Shown: positions 7,946 to 17,173 of the stretch, piece after piece
How positions within the stretch are numbered: the first letter of the stretch is position 1
Layout of the letters: each line of letters starts with the position of its first letter
Assembly: GCA_052143895.1 (NCBI GenBank)
Contig: JBKQRT010000022.1
Coordinates: forward strand, 1-64,000
Source: Bog-756 sp052143895
GTDB taxonomy: Bacteria > Actinomycetota > Acidimicrobiia > Acidimicrobiales > RAAP-2
Length of the DNA: 64,000 bases
Direction of reading: 5' to 3'
Notes under the pieces: generated by a model
Told to the model about the DNA's origin: nothing
The model's input: only the letters and a program-made list of their open reading frames with translations
Database searches by the model: none
Translations under genes and position numbers: made by a program

Positions 7946-9412
7946 TCACCGGTCCTCGGGCCGGACCACCACCGCCTTGGTGCGCACCATCTCCCCGATG
8001 CCGGCCCGGCCACCCTCGCGCCCGTAGCCGCTCTGCTTGGTGCCACCGAACGGGGTGGCCGGTGAGGTGCGGCCCATCCCGTTGACCACCACGGTGCCGG
8101 CCTCGAGCTCGCGGGCGAAGCGCTCGATGCGCCGGGCGTCGCGGGTGTGCAGGTAGGCCGAGAGCCCGAATGCGCTGTCGTTCGCCTTGGCCAGGACCTC
8201 GTCCTCGGAGTGGAAGCGCAGCACGGCCTGGACGGGCCCGAACACCTCGTTGGTGGCCAGGTCGCTCCCGTGTTCGACGTCACCGAACACGGTCGGCGCC
8301 ACGAACCACCCGTCGGCCAGCTCGCCCCCCATCCGGTTCCCCCCGGTCAGGAGCGCCGCGCCCTCGCTGCCCGCCCGCTCGATCACGCCGAGGACGCGCA
8401 CCAACGCCGCCTCGGTCACCACTGGACCGACGACCGTGGCCGGGTCAAGGGGGTCGCCCACCGGCAGGGTCTGAAGGACCGCCAGCACCTGTGCCACCAC
8501 GTCTTCGTACACGCCGTCGTGCACGTAGAGCCGCGTGGGCAGGGCGCAGCCCTGCCCGGACAGCATGGCCGTCCCCGCAACGGCGGCCATGCGGGCGGCC
8601 GCGTCGAGGTCGGCGTCGGGGAACACGATGTTGGGCGACTTGCCGCCGAGCTCCAGGGTCAGCGGCGTGAGGTGGCGGGCGGCGGCCTCCATGATGGCCC
8701 GTCCGGTGGCAGTGCCCCCGGTGAAGGAGATCTTGTCCACGCCGGGGTGCCGGACCAGCGCCGCGCCGGTGTCCGCACCACCGGTCACCACGTTGAGCAC
8801 CCCGGACGGCAGACCGGCATCGAGGGCCAACTCGGCGAAGCGCAGCATCCCGAAGGGGGCCACCTCAGGCGGTTTGGCCACCACGGCGTTGCCGGCGGCC
8901 AGCGCCGGGCCGCACTTCTGCCCCATGCCCATCATCGAGCCGTTCCACGGCGGGATGGCGGCGACCACCCCGTAGGGCTCGAGGTGCACCGTCGTCCCGG
9001 GACCGCAGGACTCCCCGGCATCGAGCCGACCGCACCAGTCGGCGTAGTACCGGACCCAGGCCGCGGCGTAGGAGCCGGGCTTCATGATGCCGACCGGCGT
9101 GCCGTTGTCGAGCGCACCGAGCTCGGCCGCCTCGGCGGCATGGGTATCGAGCAGGTCGGCGAGGCGGTACAGGACGTCGGCGCGCCGGTCCGGTCCCAGG
9201 CCGGCCCACCCCGGCTGGGCGGCGGCGGCGGCGACGACCGCGTCGTCGACGTCCGTCTCGCCAGCCAGCCCCACGTCGGCCTGGACCCGGCCGGTGGCGG
9301 CGTAGCGGTGCGGGTAGGTGCCGGTGGCGTGGCTGGGCCGCCAGCCGTCGCCGATCAGGTGGCCCTGGTCGGCGAGGCGCCGGAGGACGGCGTCGGCGTT
9401 GGCGGTCCTCAC
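7946..9412 (-). CDS. Aldehyde dehydrogenase
   Basis: About 488 residues when started at GTG 9412, which lies 10 bases after the stop of the preceding SDR; an upstream start at 9463 would overlap that gene. The glutamate motif LELGGKSPNIVF and the catalytic cysteine in SGQGCALPTRLYV (about residue 289) are present, as is the C-terminal FGGTKQSGYGREGG. It belongs to the broad betaine/aromatic/terpene aldehyde dehydrogenase group. The operon with an SDR suggests consecutive oxidation of an alcohol to an aldehyde and then an acid. Confidence 0.88.
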   Translation of the reverse strand: MRTANADAVLRRLADQGHLIGDGWRPSHATGTYPHRYAATGRVQADVGLAGETDVDDAVVAAAAAQPGWAGLGPDRRADVLYRLADLLDTHAAEAAELGALDNGTPVGIMKPGSYAAAWVRYYADWCGRLDAGESCGPGTTVHLEPYGVVAAIPPWNGSMMGMGQKCGPALAAGNAVVAKPPEVAPFGMLRFAELALDAGLPSGVLNVVTGGADTGAALVRHPGVDKISFTGGTATGRAIMEAAARHLTPLTLELGGKSPNIVFPDADLDAAARMAAVAGTAMLSGQGCALPTRLYVHDGVYEDVVAQVLAVLQTLPVGDPLDPATVVGPVVTEAALVRVLGVIERAGSEGAALLTGGNRMGGELADGWFVAPTVFGDVEHGSDLATNEVFGPVQAVLRFHSEDEVLAKANDSAFGLSAYLHTRDARRIERFARELEAGTVVVNGMGRTSPATPFGGTKQSGYGREGGRAGIGEMVRTKAVVVRPEDR

Positions 9413-9422
9413 CCGGGCACCC

Positions 9423-10181
9423 TCACGGGACGACGTAGCCGCCGTCGACCGGCAGGGCGACACCGAGCACGAACGAGGCGGCGGGCGTGCACAGCCACAC
9501 CGCTGCCTCGGCGATCTCCTCGGCCTCGCCGATGCGGCCGATGGGGTGGAGCGCCTTGAGGTGGGCGTCGATCGAGGGGTCCCGGCGCATGGCCCTGTCG
9601 ACCATGGGGGTGCGGGCCGTACCGGGGCAGACGGCGTTGACCCGGATGCCCCGCGACCCGTAGTCGAGCGCCGCCACCTTGGTCAGGCCGACGACCCCGT
9701 GCTTGGAGGCCGTGTAGGCCGCCTGGTGCGGGTATGCCACGAGGCCGACTCCCGACGCGGTGTTCACGATGGCGCCTCCGCCGTGCTCGAGCATGATCGG
9801 GATCTCGGCCTTCATGCAGAGATAGACGCCGGTCAGCATCACCGCCAGCGTGCGGTCCCACCCGTCGTCGGGGTAGTCGGCCAGGGGCGCCAGCGGTGCG
9901 GCGATGCCTGCGTTGTTATGGGCGCAGTCGAGGCCGCCGAAGGTGGTGACGGCGTGGTCCACCATGGCCCGCACGTCGGCCTTCACACTCACGTCGGTGC
10001 GGACGAAGCTCGCCCTGCCCCCGTCGGCCTCGACGAGCTCCACCGTGCGGCGGCCACCGTCCTCGTCGATGTCGGCCACCACCACGGCGGCACCCTCGCG
10101 GGAGAAGATGCGGGCCGAGGCGCGTCCGATGCCCATGGCGCCGCCCGTGACGAGCGCGACCTTGCCATCGAGGGACCCCAT
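9423..10181 (-). CDS. Short-chain dehydrogenase/reductase
   Basis: An SDR of about 252 residues from ATG 10181 (MGSLDGKVALVTGG). The cofactor motif TGGAMGIG, the HNNAG structural motif and the active-site YTASK are all present, with the C-terminal VDGGYVVP. I chose 10181 over the start at 10202 because homologues begin shortly before the first beta strand, and because TACTGT lies seven bases upstream as a possible -10 box, giving a leaderless transcript. It is the first gene of an operon with the aldehyde dehydrogenase at 7946. Substrate unknown. Confidence 0.88.
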   Translation of the reverse strand: MGSLDGKVALVTGGAMGIGRASARIFSREGAAVVVADIDEDGGRRTVELVEADGGRASFVRTDVSVKADVRAMVDHAVTTFGGLDCAHNNAGIAAPLAPLADYPDDGWDRTLAVMLTGVYLCMKAEIPIMLEHGGGAIVNTASGVGLVAYPHQAAYTASKHGVVGLTKVAALDYGSRGIRVNAVCPGTARTPMVDRAMRRDPSIDAHLKALHPIGRIGEAEEIAEAAVWLCTPAASFVLGVALPVDGGYVVP

Positions 10182-10227
10182 CGGATGCACAGTAGTAGGC
10201 ACCCGCGTCGGCGACTACCGTTGCTCC

Positions 10228-10935
10228 ATGCAGCGGTTGGACGGTCGGGTGGCGCTCGTGTCGGGGGCGGCGAGGGGGATCGGCGCCGCCGTGGCCGACC
10301 GGCTTGCCGACGAGGGCGCCGTGGTGGTCCGCAGCGACCTCACCGACACGCCCGGTGGCATCGTGTGCGACGTGACCGACCCCCGCTCGGTGACGGCGGC
10401 GGTGGCCGGTGTCCTCGAACGCCACGGTCGCCTCGACGTGCTGGCCAACGTGGCCGGCATCGGGATCTCCCGCCGGATCGGCGACGTGACACTCGACGAG
10501 TGGCGCCGGGTGCTGGACGTCAACCTCACCGGCACCTTCCTCCTGTGCCAGGCGGCCCTGCCGGCACTGCTCGAGACCAGGGGGACCATCGTCAACATGG
10601 CCTCGGTGGCGGGCCTGCGGGCCACGCCCTACAACGCGGCCTACTGCGCCTCGAAGGGGGGCGTGATCATGCTGACCAAGTCGATGGCCCTCGAGCTGGC
10701 CGCCGCCGGTGTGCGGGTCAACGCCGTCTGCCCGGCCTCGGTCGACACTCCGTTCCTGCGCAACTTCCAACTGCCCGAGGGGGCGGACATGGCGCTGCTC
10801 ACGCGCTCGGCGTCGCCCATGGGCCGGCTCATCGACGCCGCCGAGGTGGCGGCGGCGGTCGCCTACCTGGCTTCGTCGGACGCGGCCACGGTCAGCGGTA
10901 CCACCCTCGTCATCGACGGCGCCGCCACCGCCTGA
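10228..10935 (+). CDS. Short-chain dehydrogenase/reductase
   Basis: A 235-residue SDR with SGAARGIG, NVAG and catalytic YCASK; the tail reads VSGTTLVIDGAATA. The ATG at 10228 is preceded at six bases by TACCGT, a plausible -10 element, and no ribosome site is visible, so translation may be leaderless. It is divergent from the SDR at 9423 with fewer than 50 bases between them. Its last 26 bases overlap the convergent amidohydrolase gene. Confidence 0.88.
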   Translation: MQRLDGRVALVSGAARGIGAAVADRLADEGAVVVRSDLTDTPGGIVCDVTDPRSVTAAVAGVLERHGRLDVLANVAGIGISRRIGDVTLDEWRRVLDVNLTGTFLLCQAALPALLETRGTIVNMASVAGLRATPYNAAYCASKGGVIMLTKSMALELAAAGVRVNAVCPASVDTPFLRNFQLPEGADMALLTRSASPMGRLIDAAEVAAAVAYLASSDAATVSGTTLVIDGAATA

Positions 10936-12637
10936 CGTCGGCCAAGGTCACCGTCTCGGTGTCGCGCCCGGAGCGCAACACCGTGCCGGGCCGGGCGTCG
11001 GTGACCTCGTCGTCTGTGACCACCTCGGTGCCGGCCACGAACACGTGGGCGATCCCTCGCGACGTGGCCGACAGCCGCTCACCTCCCCCCGGGAGGTCGT
11101 GCAGCAGCTCGGTCGGGTTCGACCCGACCTCGGTCGGGTCGAAGACCACCAGGTCGGCGTGCCAACCGGCGGCCACCCGCCCGCGCCCGGTCAGGCCGTA
11201 GTGGCGGGCCGGTCGATCGGTCATCATCTCGACCGCCTCCTCGAGGGTCAGCAGCCCCCGGTTCCGCACCACCTCGCCGAGCACCACCGTGGGGTAGTTG
11301 GCGTGGCACATGAGGTCGAGGTGGGCGCCGGCGTCGGAGCCCCCGAGCATGACTCGCGGGTCCCGCCACACCTCCACCCGCCGCCGCCACCCCTCGTCGG
11401 AGCGCCCGAGCGAGGGGGTCAGCGACGGGAGGACGAGGAAGAGGGTCAGCTTGTCGGGGAGCACCACGTCGAGGAGCACGTCGACGACGTCGGCGCCTCG
11501 CGCCGTGGCGATCTCGGCGAGGGAGCGGCCCGCCCAGGCCGACCCGGGGTCGGCCACCTCCATCAGCGCAAAGTCGCCGAGCACGCCCATGGACCGGGTC
11601 GCCGCCTTCTCGGCCCCGGCCCGCAGCCTCGCCCGGGTGTCGGGATCGGCAGCCGCCGCCACCCGGCCCACGCGGTCGAGCGCGAGGACGTCCCGCCAGC
11701 CGGGCAGGCCCGGCATCAGGTTGGAGGCCCGCATCCGCATCATGTCGGGCAGGGCGAGGGCGACCACGTGGGCGCCCCTCTCGGCCGCACGGTCGGACGC
11801 GGTCAGCTGCTGCTCGTAGATCTCCTCGGAGGCCAGGCTGCCCAGCAGGTTCCAGTTGAGCGGCCGGTCTGCGGCCAGCGACATCTCGGCCATGAGCTCG
11901 GCGCGGTCGTCCGGGATCGGCCCGATGACCGGGATGAACTCGAGGGTGGTGCCGGGGTGATCGCGCAGGGCGCCGGCCAGGGCAACGAACTCGTCGGGTG
12001 CGGCCGCGTTCGACGGCACCGGGCGGCCCGCCCCGTCGAGGTGGCCCTCGCCCAAGGAGGACGAGAAGCCGAGCGCACCCCCGGCCAGTGACTCGCCCAC
12101 CAGTCGCACCATGGCGTCGAGCCGCCCGGCGTCGGCGACCAGGCGGGTGGCGTCCTCGCCCATGACCGCCCGCCGCACCGCCGAGTGACCGACCAGGAAC
12201 CCGGCGTTGACGGCCAGGCCGTGGTCGACCCGGGCCAGGTAGTCGGCGAACGACGACCAGTCCCAGGTACCCACGCTCTCCAGCGCTTCGAGGGGGATGC
12301 CCTCGACGACGGCCATCATGCGTTGGATGTAGCCGGCGTCGGCCGGTGCCAGCGGCGCGATCGAGAACCCGCAGTTGCCGCCGAGCACGGTGGTCACCCC
12401 GTGCCGCAACGACGGATCGGCCGTGGGGTCCCACAGCAACTGGGCGTCGTAGTGGGTGTGCAGATCGACGAAGCCCGGGCACACCACCCGGCCGGCGACG
12501 TCGACGTTGCGCGCCGCCGGCTCGACGATCCGGCCGACGCCCACGATGCGCCCGTCGCGGACCCCGATGTCGGCGACGGCGGCCGGCGCCCCGGTGCCGT
12601 CGACCACGGTGCCGCCGCGGAGAAGGAGGTCGAGCAC
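10910..12637 (-). CDS. D-aminoacylase-type amidohydrolase
   Basis: A 575-residue metal-dependent amidohydrolase of the N-acyl-D-amino-acid deacylase group. The metal-binding LHTHYDAQ puts histidines at residues 60 and 62, GGNCGF and VGHSAVR follow, and the late aspartate motif is GGSDAGAHLDLM. Such enzymes hydrolyse N-acyl or cyclic amide bonds. The GTG start at 12637 lies one base after the stop of the upstream amidohydrolase, so the two form an operon. The 3' end overlaps the convergent SDR by 26 bases. The true substrate is unknown, since many relatives do not act on D-amino acids. Confidence 0.85.
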   Translation of the reverse strand: MLDLLLRGGTVVDGTGAPAAVADIGVRDGRIVGVGRIVEPAARNVDVAGRVVCPGFVDLHTHYDAQLLWDPTADPSLRHGVTTVLGGNCGFSIAPLAPADAGYIQRMMAVVEGIPLEALESVGTWDWSSFADYLARVDHGLAVNAGFLVGHSAVRRAVMGEDATRLVADAGRLDAMVRLVGESLAGGALGFSSSLGEGHLDGAGRPVPSNAAAPDEFVALAGALRDHPGTTLEFIPVIGPIPDDRAELMAEMSLAADRPLNWNLLGSLASEEIYEQQLTASDRAAERGAHVVALALPDMMRMRASNLMPGLPGWRDVLALDRVGRVAAAADPDTRARLRAGAEKAATRSMGVLGDFALMEVADPGSAWAGRSLAEIATARGADVVDVLLDVVLPDKLTLFLVLPSLTPSLGRSDEGWRRRVEVWRDPRVMLGGSDAGAHLDLMCHANYPTVVLGEVVRNRGLLTLEEAVEMMTDRPARHYGLTGRGRVAAGWHADLVVFDPTEVGSNPTELLHDLPGGGERLSATSRGIAHVFVAGTEVVTDDEVTDARPGTVLRSGRDTETVTLADVRRWRRRR

Positions 12638-12638
12638 C

Positions 12639-14066
12639 TCAGCCCTCCGCCAGCAGCCGGTCGACGGCGGACGCCACCACCGTGCCCTCGAAGAACCGCG
12701 GGTTGGTACCCGTGTAGAAGCGGACCGGGTTGGTGAAGAGGAACTTCTCGAAAGCGGCCTCGTCGATCCACTGGCGGTCGACCATCTCCCATGCCTCGTC
12801 GAGCACGGCGGCCATGTCGGGGACGTCCCAGTGGGCGATATCCGACCCCATCATGGCGTGCAGTTCGGCCCCGAACGGGTTGACCCGGGTGTTGAAGGCC
12901 ATGGAGGTCAGCGGGTCGTCGGCCTCGCAGCCGAAGTAGAAGGGATCGACGAAAAGGGCCTTGATGTCCTCAGCCGACTCGATCCCGCAGAGCGCCCACT
13001 CGTCCAGCATGTCCTCGGGCTCGGCCGGCCGGGTCGGGAGCGGGCTGCGCACCAACGGGGCGTCGGGCGCGTAGCGGCGCATGAGCTCGACCATCAGCCG
13101 GCGGTCCACCAGGGCCGGGTCGAGGTTGCGGCGGAGGGCGGCGATGTTCCGTTTGTCCCAGTGGCCAACGAGGTCGCAATAGAGGGTCGCGGCCCAGGCC
13201 ACCCCGCCCTCCAGGAAGGCGAAGTTCATGCCCGGGAACCGGCGGGTCACCCCGCCGAGGAACAGCGACTTGGCCAGGGACTGCTGGCCCTCGGCGAGCA
13301 TCGACAGGTGGTTGAACACGTAGCTGGAGATCGAGCGGTAGGGAGTCATCCCGATGAAACCGGAGTGGAAGGCGATGGACACCCCGAGCTCGGTGGCCCG
13401 GGCCCACACCGGGTCGTAGTCGTAGGCCGAGTCCAGACCGAATTGGTCGAGCCAGAAGGCGTAGCGGGAGACCTCGGGGTCGCGCCCGGCCAGGGCGGCG
13501 AACGGGCGCTGGACGTAGCCAGCGCACAGCACCGCCTTGAACCCGAGCTCCCCGACCGCGTAGTCGAGCTCGGCGACGGCCTCGTCGGGCGTGTGCATGG
13601 GGATGGCGGCCACCGGGGCCAGCCGGTCGGCGAAGGGAGCGAAGGTCTCGGCGTTGGCCCGGTTGAGGGCGCGGCACGTCCCCCGGCGGTAGGTCACGTC
13701 GGGGGTGTGGAGGAACACCAGGCCGAGGCTCGGGTAGACGATCCCGAAGTCGATCCCGAGCTCGTCGAGGCGCTCGTACAGCAGCTCGGGGAACAGGGCG
13801 GTGGCGAGATCGATGGTCCGGGCCGCCGGTGCGCTCCACCACGGCCCCCGGGGGGTGCGGGTGGCGACCCGCTCCTCGGGGGTCTGCTCATGCCAGGTGC
13901 GGTCGGTCCCGCCGTCGGGTGGGAGCAGCCGCCGCAGCGAGGGGTGGTCCAGTGACAGTCCCTCGCGCTCGAGGTACGGCGCCAGGGTGGGCAGGTGCTC
14001 GGCCATGTGCCCGTCGATGTCGATGACCGGATGGGACAGGCGGGCACGGACCTCGGAGGACGTCAC
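12639..14066 (-). CDS. Amidohydrolase family 2 protein (ACMSD-like barrel)
   Basis: About 475 residues when begun at GTG 14066. The N-terminal VIDIDGHMAEH carries the metal-site histidine region. HSGFIG, EGGVAWAATLYCDLVGHW and GSDIAHWD follow the pattern of amidohydrolase_2 proteins related to aminocarboxymuconate-semialdehyde decarboxylase. Members decarboxylate or hydrolyse aromatic or ring-derived acids. A further in-frame start at 14096 exists, but TATATT lies seven bases before GTG 14066, indicating a leaderless message from that codon. It is followed at one base by the D-aminoacylase-type gene. Confidence 0.8.
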   Translation of the reverse strand: MTSSEVRARLSHPVIDIDGHMAEHLPTLAPYLEREGLSLDHPSLRRLLPPDGGTDRTWHEQTPEERVATRTPRGPWWSAPAARTIDLATALFPELLYERLDELGIDFGIVYPSLGLVFLHTPDVTYRRGTCRALNRANAETFAPFADRLAPVAAIPMHTPDEAVAELDYAVGELGFKAVLCAGYVQRPFAALAGRDPEVSRYAFWLDQFGLDSAYDYDPVWARATELGVSIAFHSGFIGMTPYRSISSYVFNHLSMLAEGQQSLAKSLFLGGVTRRFPGMNFAFLEGGVAWAATLYCDLVGHWDKRNIAALRRNLDPALVDRRLMVELMRRYAPDAPLVRSPLPTRPAEPEDMLDEWALCGIESAEDIKALFVDPFYFGCEADDPLTSMAFNTRVNPFGAELHAMMGSDIAHWDVPDMAAVLDEAWEMVDRQWIDEAAFEKFLFTNPVRFYTGTNPRFFEGTVVASAVDRLLAEG

Positions 14067-14072
14067 CGCGGC

Positions 14073-14079
14073 TAATATA
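14073..14079. promoter_or_regulatory. Shared -10 element of a bidirectional promoter
   Basis: TAATATA is the only AT-rich heptamer in the gap between two divergent amidohydrolase genes. Read forward, TAATAT fits a -10 box for the gene at 14111. Read in reverse, TATATT fits a -10 box placed seven bases before GTG 14066. The two elements overlap by five bases, so the two polymerases should exclude each other. Confidence 0.5.
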
Positions 14080-14110
14080 GGTCCATTACCCACCACCCCT
14101 GCGAGGTGCC

Positions 14111-15808
14111 ATGCCCTTCGACATCGTGATCCGGGGCGGGACCGTGGTGGACGGTTCGGGGCTCGGGTCCTACCGGGCCGACGTCGGCATCACCGACGGG
14201 CGCATCACCGCCGTCGGGCCCGTCCACGAGCGCGGCACCACCGAGATCGACGCCGACGGCCATGCCGTCGCCCCGGGCTTCATCGACGGCCACACCCACT
14301 TGGACGCCCAGGTGTTCTGGGACGCCACTGGCTCGAGCTCATGCTGGCACGGCGTGACCTCGGCCGTGATGGGGAACTGCGGCTTCACCCTGGCCCCGGT
14401 GCGATCCGACCAGCGGGAACTGGTAGTGCGCAACCTCGAACGGGCCGAGGACATCGACCCGGCAGCGCTAGCGGCCGGCATCGACTGGAGCTTCGAGACG
14501 TTCCCCGAGTACCTCGACGCCGTCGACCGCCTGCCCAAAGGGATCAACTTTGCGGCCAACGTGGGGCATTCGGCCCTCCGCACCTGGGCCATGGGCGAGC
14601 GTGCCTTCGAGGAGCGGGCCACCGGGGACGACCTGGCGCTCATGCGCCGCCAGCTTGCGGACTCGCTGCGGGCCGGGGCCATCGGGTTCTCCACCTCGCG
14701 CATAGTCCACCACCAGACCTCGGACGACCGGCCGGTCGCCTCCAGGCTCGCCTCCTGGGACGAGGTGGTGGCCCTGGTCGACGTGATGGCCGAGCTCGGG
14801 AACGGAATCTTCGAGGGGACCGACGGCGGCATGATGGCCGCCGACCCGGAGGTGCGCCGGCGTTCCCTCGGCCGCATGCGCGACCTGGCCGCCTCCAGCC
14901 GCATCCCGGTGACCTTCGGGTTGGTAGCCACCGCCGACGCCGGCCACCTCCTCGACTTCCTGGACGAGACGGCGGCCGCCGGGGGCCGGGCCATCGCCCA
15001 GACCCACTGCCGGGGCATCTCGGTCCTGCTGTCGCTCAAGACCAGGCTGCCGTTCGATCTGCTCGACGCCTGGAGGGAGCTCCGGGCCCGGCCGCTGGCC
15101 GAGCAGCTGGCGGTGCTCAGCGATCCCGAGTCGAGGCGGCCCTACGTCGAGGCCGCCATCGGCGCCGACTACACGAGCTGGAGGGGCCTCGGCGCCCAGG
15201 CCCGGCCGCCCGACTTCGAGGGCATCCGTGTCTACCGCCACGGCCTTCCCCCCAACCCGTCGGTGGGCGACATCGCCCGCGAGCGGGGCGTGCACCCGGC
15301 CGAGGCCATGATCGACCTGTGCGTGGCCTCCAGCGGGGACCAGCTGTTCATCCAGCCGAGCCTCTACCCCCAGGACGAGGCGGTCCTGCTGCGGGCACTG
15401 CGCCACCCCCGGACGGTGATGACCTTCTCGGACTCCGGCGCGCACCTGAGCCAGATCGCCGACTCATCGATCCATACCCATCTGCTCGGCTACTGGGTCC
15501 GCGACCGCCAGGAGTTCACCCTCGAGGAGGCGGTGCGGATGCTCACCCTGGCCCCGGCCCTGGCCTGGGGGTTCACCGACCGGGGCCTGCTGCGACCGGG
15601 CATGGCCGCCGACGTCAACGTCTTCGACCCCCGCACGGTGGGCCCGGCCGTGCCCGAGCTGGTGGACGACCTGCCGGCCGGGGGTCGCCGCCTGGTGCAA
15701 CGATCGGTGGGATTTCTGGCCACCGTGGTCAACGGCCGGATCACCATCCGTGACGGCGAGCCGACCGGCGAACGCCCGGGCCGGCTCCTGCGGAGTCGGG
15801 TGGCGTGA
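14111..15808 (+). CDS. D-aminoacylase-type amidohydrolase
   Basis: A 565-residue relative of the enzyme at 10910. DGHTHLDAQVFWD gives metal-site histidines at residues 61 and 63; MGNCGFTLAP, NVGHSALR and TFSDSGAHLSQ follow. The C-terminal composite-domain strand reads ADVNVFDPRTV. It would hydrolyse an amide or cyclic amide. It is divergent from the other amidohydrolase pair, so this locus has three metal-dependent hydrolases and may specialise in N-acyl compounds or lactams (inference). ATG 14111 is preceded by GCGAGGTGCC, a weak ribosome site. Confidence 0.85.
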   Translation: MPFDIVIRGGTVVDGSGLGSYRADVGITDGRITAVGPVHERGTTEIDADGHAVAPGFIDGHTHLDAQVFWDATGSSSCWHGVTSAVMGNCGFTLAPVRSDQRELVVRNLERAEDIDPAALAAGIDWSFETFPEYLDAVDRLPKGINFAANVGHSALRTWAMGERAFEERATGDDLALMRRQLADSLRAGAIGFSTSRIVHHQTSDDRPVASRLASWDEVVALVDVMAELGNGIFEGTDGGMMAADPEVRRRSLGRMRDLAASSRIPVTFGLVATADAGHLLDFLDETAAAGGRAIAQTHCRGISVLLSLKTRLPFDLLDAWRELRARPLAEQLAVLSDPESRRPYVEAAIGADYTSWRGLGAQARPPDFEGIRVYRHGLPPNPSVGDIARERGVHPAEAMIDLCVASSGDQLFIQPSLYPQDEAVLLRALRHPRTVMTFSDSGAHLSQIADSSIHTHLLGYWVRDRQEFTLEEAVRMLTLAPALAWGFTDRGLLRPGMAADVNVFDPRTVGPAVPELVDDLPAGGRRLVQRSVGFLATVVNGRITIRDGEPTGERPGRLLRSRVA

Positions 15809-15814
15809 CGCCGG

Positions 15815-16237
15815 TCAGCGCATCCAGAGGGTCTGCGAGGTGCGGCGCCGGAACACCCAGCGACCGTCGTGGCGCACGGCGTCGTCGAGGTAGCGGATCC
15901 CGAGGGTGAGGTCGCCGGAGCCGGCGTCGGGCCCGGCTTCGGAGAGCTGGTACACCACGGCATAGGTGTCGAGCGTGGCCTGGTCGTCACCGTCGGCCAG
16001 CTGGATGAGCGGGTCACCCGTCAGGTGCATGCTCCGGGGGAAGGCCCGCGGCGCCCGCATGGTGTCGAGCCACGCCGCCAGGGAGACGGTGCCCCGGGCC
16101 CCGGCGATCTCGGCCTCGGGGTGGAACAGACGCTCGAGCTCCTCGACGGCGCGCTCGTCGGCGGCCCGGGCGTACCGCTGCATCAGGGCGCGGAGCTCCT
16201 CGTAAGGGTCCTCGTGGGGGTCCTCGTGGGGCCTCAC
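15815..16237 (-). CDS. SnoaL/NTF2-like protein
   Basis: A 140-residue protein of the NTF2-like cone fold: ELRALMQRYARAADE and FHPEAEIAG at the N-terminus, then MHLTGDP and a beta-rich C-terminus ending RRRTSQTLWMR. GTG 16237 overlaps the stop of the cyclase-family gene in a GTGA arrangement, so the pair is translationally coupled. An imperfect 12-bp repeat near 16206-16231 gives the N-terminal EDPHEDPYEE. Members include polyketide cyclases, dehydratases and ring-hydroxylase small subunits. No activity can be assigned here. Confidence 0.8.
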   Translation of the reverse strand: MRPHEDPHEDPYEELRALMQRYARAADERAVEELERLFHPEAEIAGARGTVSLAAWLDTMRAPRAFPRSMHLTGDPLIQLADGDDQATLDTYAVVYQLSEAGPDAGSGDLTLGIRYLDDAVRHDGRWVFRRRTSQTLWMR

Positions 16238-17169
16238 AGCACCGCCACCGGATTGACCGGGCAGCCGGTGCCCCCGGTGATACGCAGCGGGCTCATGACG
16301 AAGAGGAACTCCCAGCGGCCGGCGACCGCGCACCGTTCCATGAGGCGGGACAGCTTCACGTTGTCGATGAGGTGCAGGCCCATGGCGGTGATGCCGATCT
16401 GGTGCACCGGGAACGGCCACTGCTCGGTCCCAGCGAACGGCATCGGATCGGAAATGCCGTCGCTGCCGAGGACGGCGATCTGGCGGTCTTGCAGCCACGG
16501 GAGGCATTCGGCGTGGAGACCGGAGAACCCGTCGAAGCCCTTCTTGGCCCGGCGACGGGCCTCACGGCCCCACGCCACCAGCAGCACGTCCCCGGCACCG
16601 ACCATCACCCCTTGCGACGACTCCGCCGCCTCGAGGTCGGCCACGGTCACGAGCCGGCCCTGGTCGAAGTAGTCGTAGCCGGTGGCCCGCGGCAGATCGA
16701 GGAGGACCCCGCGCCCCACCACCCCGTCGGCCATCGACAGCACGGTGTTCGAGCGGGCGCCATCGCTCCGCACGTCGCTGGCCGGCCGGCCGCCGAACAT
16801 CTCGCCGCGGACGAACATGTGGGAGAGGGCGTCGACGTGGGTGGTCCACAGGCCGTGCACGTCGAGGGCCAGGTGGTCCCGCGCCGCCTCGTAGCCGGGG
16901 ATGCCGTTCGAGTCACGGGCGTCACCCGACGCCAGCATGTGGTGCTGCACCGGATGGGGATGCTCGGGCATCGGCTCGGTGGCCAGGTCGTGAGCCAGGC
17001 TGATCGACTCCCCGCTCACCACCAGACGGGTGGCCGCCACCCGGCGCTCGTTGGTCAGGTGGTTGAGCGTCCCCCGCTGGTCGTCTGGTCCCCAGCGGCC
17101 CCAGTTCTTCAGGTCCTCGTACATCCGGTCGAGCACTGCGGTGCTCGGGACGTCGTCGGTGCTCCCCAT
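16234..17169 (-). CDS. Cyclase family protein (kynurenine-formamidase-like fold)
   Basis: A 311-residue member of the metal-dependent cyclase/formamidase family (PF04199). The signature segment LDVHGLWTTHVDALSHMF carries the zinc-binding HxxxD and H positions, and a catalytic-region GSDGISD lies further down. Relatives hydrolyse formamides or act on polyketide-like acids. It starts four bases upstream of the TetR gene's stop region and ends overlapping the SnoaL-like gene, so TetR, cyclase and SnoaL genes are probably one transcript. Confidence 0.85.
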   Translation of the reverse strand: MGSTDDVPSTAVLDRMYEDLKNWGRWGPDDQRGTLNHLTNERRVAATRLVVSGESISLAHDLATEPMPEHPHPVQHHMLASGDARDSNGIPGYEAARDHLALDVHGLWTTHVDALSHMFVRGEMFGGRPASDVRSDGARSNTVLSMADGVVGRGVLLDLPRATGYDYFDQGRLVTVADLEAAESSQGVMVGAGDVLLVAWGREARRRAKKGFDGFSGLHAECLPWLQDRQIAVLGSDGISDPMPFAGTEQWPFPVHQIGITAMGLHLIDNVKLSRLMERCAVAGRWEFLFVMSPLRITGGTGCPVNPVAVL

Positions 17170-17173
17170 GGGG

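Noticed and set aside
11079..12482. A long minus-strand frame within the D-aminoacylase-type gene
   Set aside because: It is Arg-rich and low-complexity and lies in another frame of a clearly real enzyme.
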